Shown here piece after piece: positions 61,172 through 64,000 of a stretch of DNA of 64,000 nt. Within the stretch, counting starts at the first letter, position 1, and the number at the start of each line of letters is the position of its first letter. The notes below the pieces were generated by a model, which was not told the DNA's origin, did no database searches, and saw only the letters and a list, made by a program, of their open reading frames with translations. The stretch comes from Phoronis australis (lineage: Eukaryota > Phoronida > Phoronidae). Where the stretch lies: the NCBI GenBank assembly GCA_002633005.1, contig NMRA01000035.1:300646-364645 (forward strand), written 5' to 3'. The translations under genes and the position numbers were made by a program.

Positions 61172-63345
61172 CTGAAACATAATCGAAAAAGAAACCAGGA
61201 TCAAGTAAGCGTGTGAACACTGTTGTTTCAGTAATATTTGTAAAAGCTAAGCGAACTCAGTCATTGGCTGCTCGTGATTGATATCGCCGGTTCCACCGAG
61301 TCAACCGCTAAGACAACTGGCTGGTTTGAAAGCCGGAAATCGACATCGAGAATCAATCAGATATCCTTGCCGGTTGACCCGGCGGAACTGGCGAAACCAG
61401 TCTTAATTAATGATAACTTGAGCTACATGGAATAAAATCATGACACCTAAATCAAAAAAAGTTGAATTCAGAGGGTAAAGATTAATATTTATTGTCGGAT
61501 TTTGCGTCCAAAACTCAATATTTGGTAAACTCGATTTTCTGTTAGAAAGATTAAGTCACCGGAAATTTACAAATGCAGCTCAAAACTTTTGAAGACATCA
61601 TTTCAGTTTCACTTGATTCAGCGTGAAACGCTTACAAAGTGGTTTTTACGTGGGATAAATTTGGTCTAGTCTTGTTAAAACTGATTGTTCACGTAAACAG
61701 CACAAATTTATTCTGTAATTAAATTATTTTCCTCCATTGCTTGATTTCTGGCTAATGTAATTTTCAACATAAAACTTCGGACAAAGGCCACTGACAGGAG
61801 TCCTAGATTTTGAGAACCAGTTTGACGCCTGTTTTTCAGTGGGAAAAACTGGTTCTCAAAACTTCTGGACCCCTGAAAGTGCCAATTTCAAAACTTCAAA
61901 CTATGTTTCCAGTTCACTGTAGCAACCGGAAGCTGTCCGAGACGTGTCACCATCAGCCACGATCCTATGAAGCACCAAAAGGTTCTTGAACGAGTAGATC
62001 TATATTTCTGTGCGTTGAATTATCAATATTCAACGCGCACAATTGATTAATCAACATGCAAAACTAGTTATGTGATGGGGAGAATTGGTTTTTCAAGTTA
62101 AACCACTACCTTGGCCATTCGTTGAAGAATAAGAGTTGAGTTTCGAAGATTGTAATGCAGGGGTTACTAACGTTTTGAGGAACAAGTATGTTTCAGATTA
62201 TAGGCCATGAAATTCGAGTAATCAATTTTTTGTTTATGGATGACAGGATGAGTGTCGCAAAAAAAAAACGTACAGAAGACAGCAGTTCTGCTTGCTGCTT
62301 TTTCCTATCTCTACATCTCTGAGCTGCCATTTTATTGAGGAAACGCCTTCTGTCTAAACGATCCGTTTCTTCCGAAGATGAAGATTCCTGAGGAAAGAGT
62401 CATAAAATGGATGACGAATTGGACAGTGATGATAAGAAGCGACGCCGTGGTTACGTCATTCTCTTCATTATTTCACTAAAAAAATCAATGCTATAAACGT
62501 GCACCAGAACTCAAAATTAAGTCAAAGTTTCATTCAATTTTCCTGAATCGACAGTCTTATTGAAATTTGTGGTAACTCATGCACCATGCACAGATGTAAG
62601 TGAGACTTACGAACAAGACGATCCCTTAGAAGCAGGTCCCCGGCATGTCGACTAGCGCAGGGTCGACTCCAAGACTGTCTGTAGGTAATTTCTCGACAAT
62701 CGCATCAATACTAAAATCGTCATTCAAATGTTGCTTCGGTTACCCTGACTTTAGAGCCGGTTCTCAAAATATAGGCGCCGAGTTGATTACTTTTTGAAAT
62801 TACATTAAAAATTGCTCATCCAAAATGTCACCGTTTCAAAACATCAGCTGTTATTCTGTAAAGGTCAAGGACGGCCCCTTCAGGTCATGTTCTGAAGGGT
62901 GTGCATGCAATTGCGTATCTATAAGCAAATTGTAAGATAGTATTACCACTGCAGAGTCCGCCATACATGTACATGTATCTGACTGCGGGAATTTGACTAT
63001 AAAACTTATCGTTCCCAGTGGGCTTGGGTTTGGTATAGGTCACGGGTTCATTGAATTTTTGTCTCCCGGACAATGCACAAGTCGTGATAGGAAAAGACAA
63101 CAATGTAACACCAAAAGGAGCTCAATAATTATTACCTCTTTGTCATTATTGCCACTTTCCTGACGTGCGGTAAGGCCACCATCGCCGGGTAACGCTCCTT
63201 GCCTTCTTTGAGTACCCGTCAGCGAGTGATCGCGAACTATTCTTGGTATGGGAGATACTTCGCCAAATGTTTTAGTCAGAACTTGAGCAGTCAGCAGACC
63301 TCCTGGAACCCACACAGGACCTCCGTTTTTCACACCCACATCCAT
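61046..63345 (-). CDS. Fos/ATF3/BATF-type bZIP transcription factor, paralogue B, 3 exons
   Basis: Exons 63136-63345, 62274-62387 and 61046-61171 (minus) join in phase 0 to 149 aa. The N-terminus (MDVGVKNGGPVWVPGG, then VRDHSLTGTQRR) matches that of paralogue A. The basic region is RRRFLNKMAAQRCRDRKK. The zipper AELLSS/EVLQLEAKNTELFHSVRKL/EDLMNLL has d-position leucines every seventh residue, then THCDVFHKGN and stop. It lacks the acidic N-terminal insert and the Ser/Asn tail of A. It lies about 6.2 kb upstream of A in the same orientation, so the pair arose by tandem duplication with introns kept at identical positions. Likely able to homodimerise or heterodimerise, but this is not visible from sequence alone. 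Confidence 0.88.
61800..61870. mobile_element. Miniature hairpin element, copy
   Basis: GTCCTAGATTTTGAGAACCA to ACTGGTTCTCAAAACTTCTG. Lies just upstream of bZIP B exon 3, inside intron 2. Confidence 0.7.
62274..62387 (-). CDS. bZIP paralogue B exon 2 (basic region)
   Basis: 114 bp, 38 codons, acceptor TTCCTCAG and donor TCT|GTACGT, the same donor hexamer as in A. Holds FLNKMAAQRCRDRKK, preceded by a Ser/Glu run. Confidence 0.9.
62611..62678 (-). other. Candidate cassette or poison exon in bZIP B intron 1
   Basis: A 68-bp stretch flanked by a good acceptor (TTACCTACAG) and a consensus donor (C|GTAAGTCT) on the gene strand. Inclusion after exon 1 reaches TAG in the ninth codon, so the product would lose the bZIP domain. 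No counterpart was found in the matching intron of paralogue A. Prediction from splice signals only. Confidence 0.35.
62757..62780. mobile_element. Miniature hairpin element, half copy
   Basis: Only the right arm CCGGTTCTCAAAATATAGGC is present, in intron 1 of bZIP B. Confidence 0.4.
63136..63345 (-). CDS. bZIP paralogue B exon 1
   Basis: 210 bp, 70 codons, donor GAG|GTAATAAT (weaker than in A). The start ATG aligns with the start of A. Gly/Pro-rich, then a Thr/Arg/Gly segment shared with A. Confidence 0.8.
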
Positions 63346-63522
63346 TGTGACAAGTTTAAATCATTTTATAATTAATTTACCTTGACAAGAACGCCCGTGA
63401 TGACGAGCACAAATTCTCAATATTGGCGGAACCGCGACTCTGGCGTTTTATTATATAATTAAGAGATTAACCCGTGACAACTGCATGTTTAATCGAAGAA
63501 GAAATTTACGAATAAAACTGCG

Positions 63523-63530
63523 TTGCATCA
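63523..63530 (-). promoter_or_regulatory. C/EBP-ATF (CARE) element, bZIP B promoter
   Basis: TGATGCAA on the minus strand, 178 bp upstream of the start codon, inside a block shared with the promoter of paralogue A. Confidence 0.55.
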
Positions 63531-63634
63531 TGAGCCATTTTTGGCAAGTCATAGGCATTTCAGTCACGAGATCAAAAAGCACGGGTTCAGCTTTTGCACA
63601 ATGAGGTCACCATTGCTGCCGCTTTTAGTATCGA

Positions 63635-63642
63635 TGACGTCA
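63635..63642 (+). promoter_or_regulatory. Perfect CRE/ATF palindrome, bZIP B promoter
   Basis: TGACGTCA, the full palindromic site recognised by CREB/ATF and some AP-1 dimers, about 290 bp upstream of the start codon. TTAGTCAG just downstream resembles an AP-1 half site. Confidence 0.55.
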
Positions 63643-63933
63643 CCTTAGTCAGCTGTTTGGCGTACGACTGTAACTACACCAGCATGGCTTCACCAGACTC
63701 CGATTTTAAGGAAAGTTTGTAGCTACAGAAATTACGGATTTTAGAATCAACATTCTAAGTTATTTACTCATTTCGCTGGTTCAAGGAACTAACAGGGGAT
63801 AAGATTACTAAATAATGATATGAATAAACCCACTTGTCGTGTGGATTTCTCCTCGCGAACTACAGTTTTCAAAGTCATAACGAGATGTTTTTTTCGGAGA
63901 TCTTTAGACTCCCTGTCATTTTTGTTTTCACCG

Positions 63934-64000
63934 CAGAGGCGGATCTACGGGGGGGGGTTCAGGGGGTTTAAACCCCCCCCTCGGGCCAGGACCCAAAAAT
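63934..64000. mobile_element. MITE family 2, copy cut by the window end
   Basis: CAGAGGCGGATCTACGGGGG and a following C-run inverse. The far end lies outside the window. Confidence 0.55.

Noticed and set aside
63684-63722. ATG in good context divergent from bZIP B (MASPDSDFKESL, then stop)
   Set aside because: Ends after 12 codons and no consensus donor lies before the stop, so a divergent gene is not supported.

Overview
This is a gene-poor, AT-rich eukaryotic window with split genes, GT-AG introns, polyadenylation signals and many degenerate transposable elements. Nothing bacterial or viral is seen. The proteins (a HEY-type bHLH-Orange repressor, a TMEM72-like membrane protein, Fos/ATF3/BATF-type bZIP proteins) and the mixture of MITEs, LINE remnants and tRNA-like SINEs point to an animal genome, most likely a marine invertebrate and possibly a non-vertebrate deuterostome. 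The phylum is my inference and is not proved by the sequence.

Four genes can be rebuilt from exons, nearly all of which are too short to stand out as long ORFs. (1) 14290-17583, minus: a complete five-exon HEY gene (304 aa). It has the Gly-containing basic region, an Orange domain and a YRPW end, and a TATA box with a CSL/RBPJ site (Notch input) just upstream. (2) 40928-48910, plus: five exons of a TMEM72-like multi-pass membrane protein. The first coding exon was not found. (3) and (4) 52628-54817 and 61046-63345, both minus: two paralogous three-exon bZIP genes (183 and 149 aa) in tandem. Their basic region and zipper are split by an intron at the place I recall for FOS, and both promoters carry a C/EBP-ATF (CARE) element and a CRE-like site in the same order. 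They are the most interesting content here.

Layout: 1-13.8 kb, intergenic with MITE and LINE fragments and a possible BEL/Pao fragment. 13.8-18.2 kb, HEY and its promoter. 18.2-35.2 kb, gene desert with MITEs, a LINE tail and one orphan exon candidate. 35.2-40.4 kb, two near-tandem duplications, each with a single N at the copy junction, probably unmerged haplotypes. 40.9-51.6 kb, TMEM72-like gene with a repeat-rich first intron and 3' region. 52.1-63.7 kb, the convergent bZIP pair, separated by MITEs and a 426-bp palindrome that carries mirrored AP-1 sites. The window ends inside another MITE.
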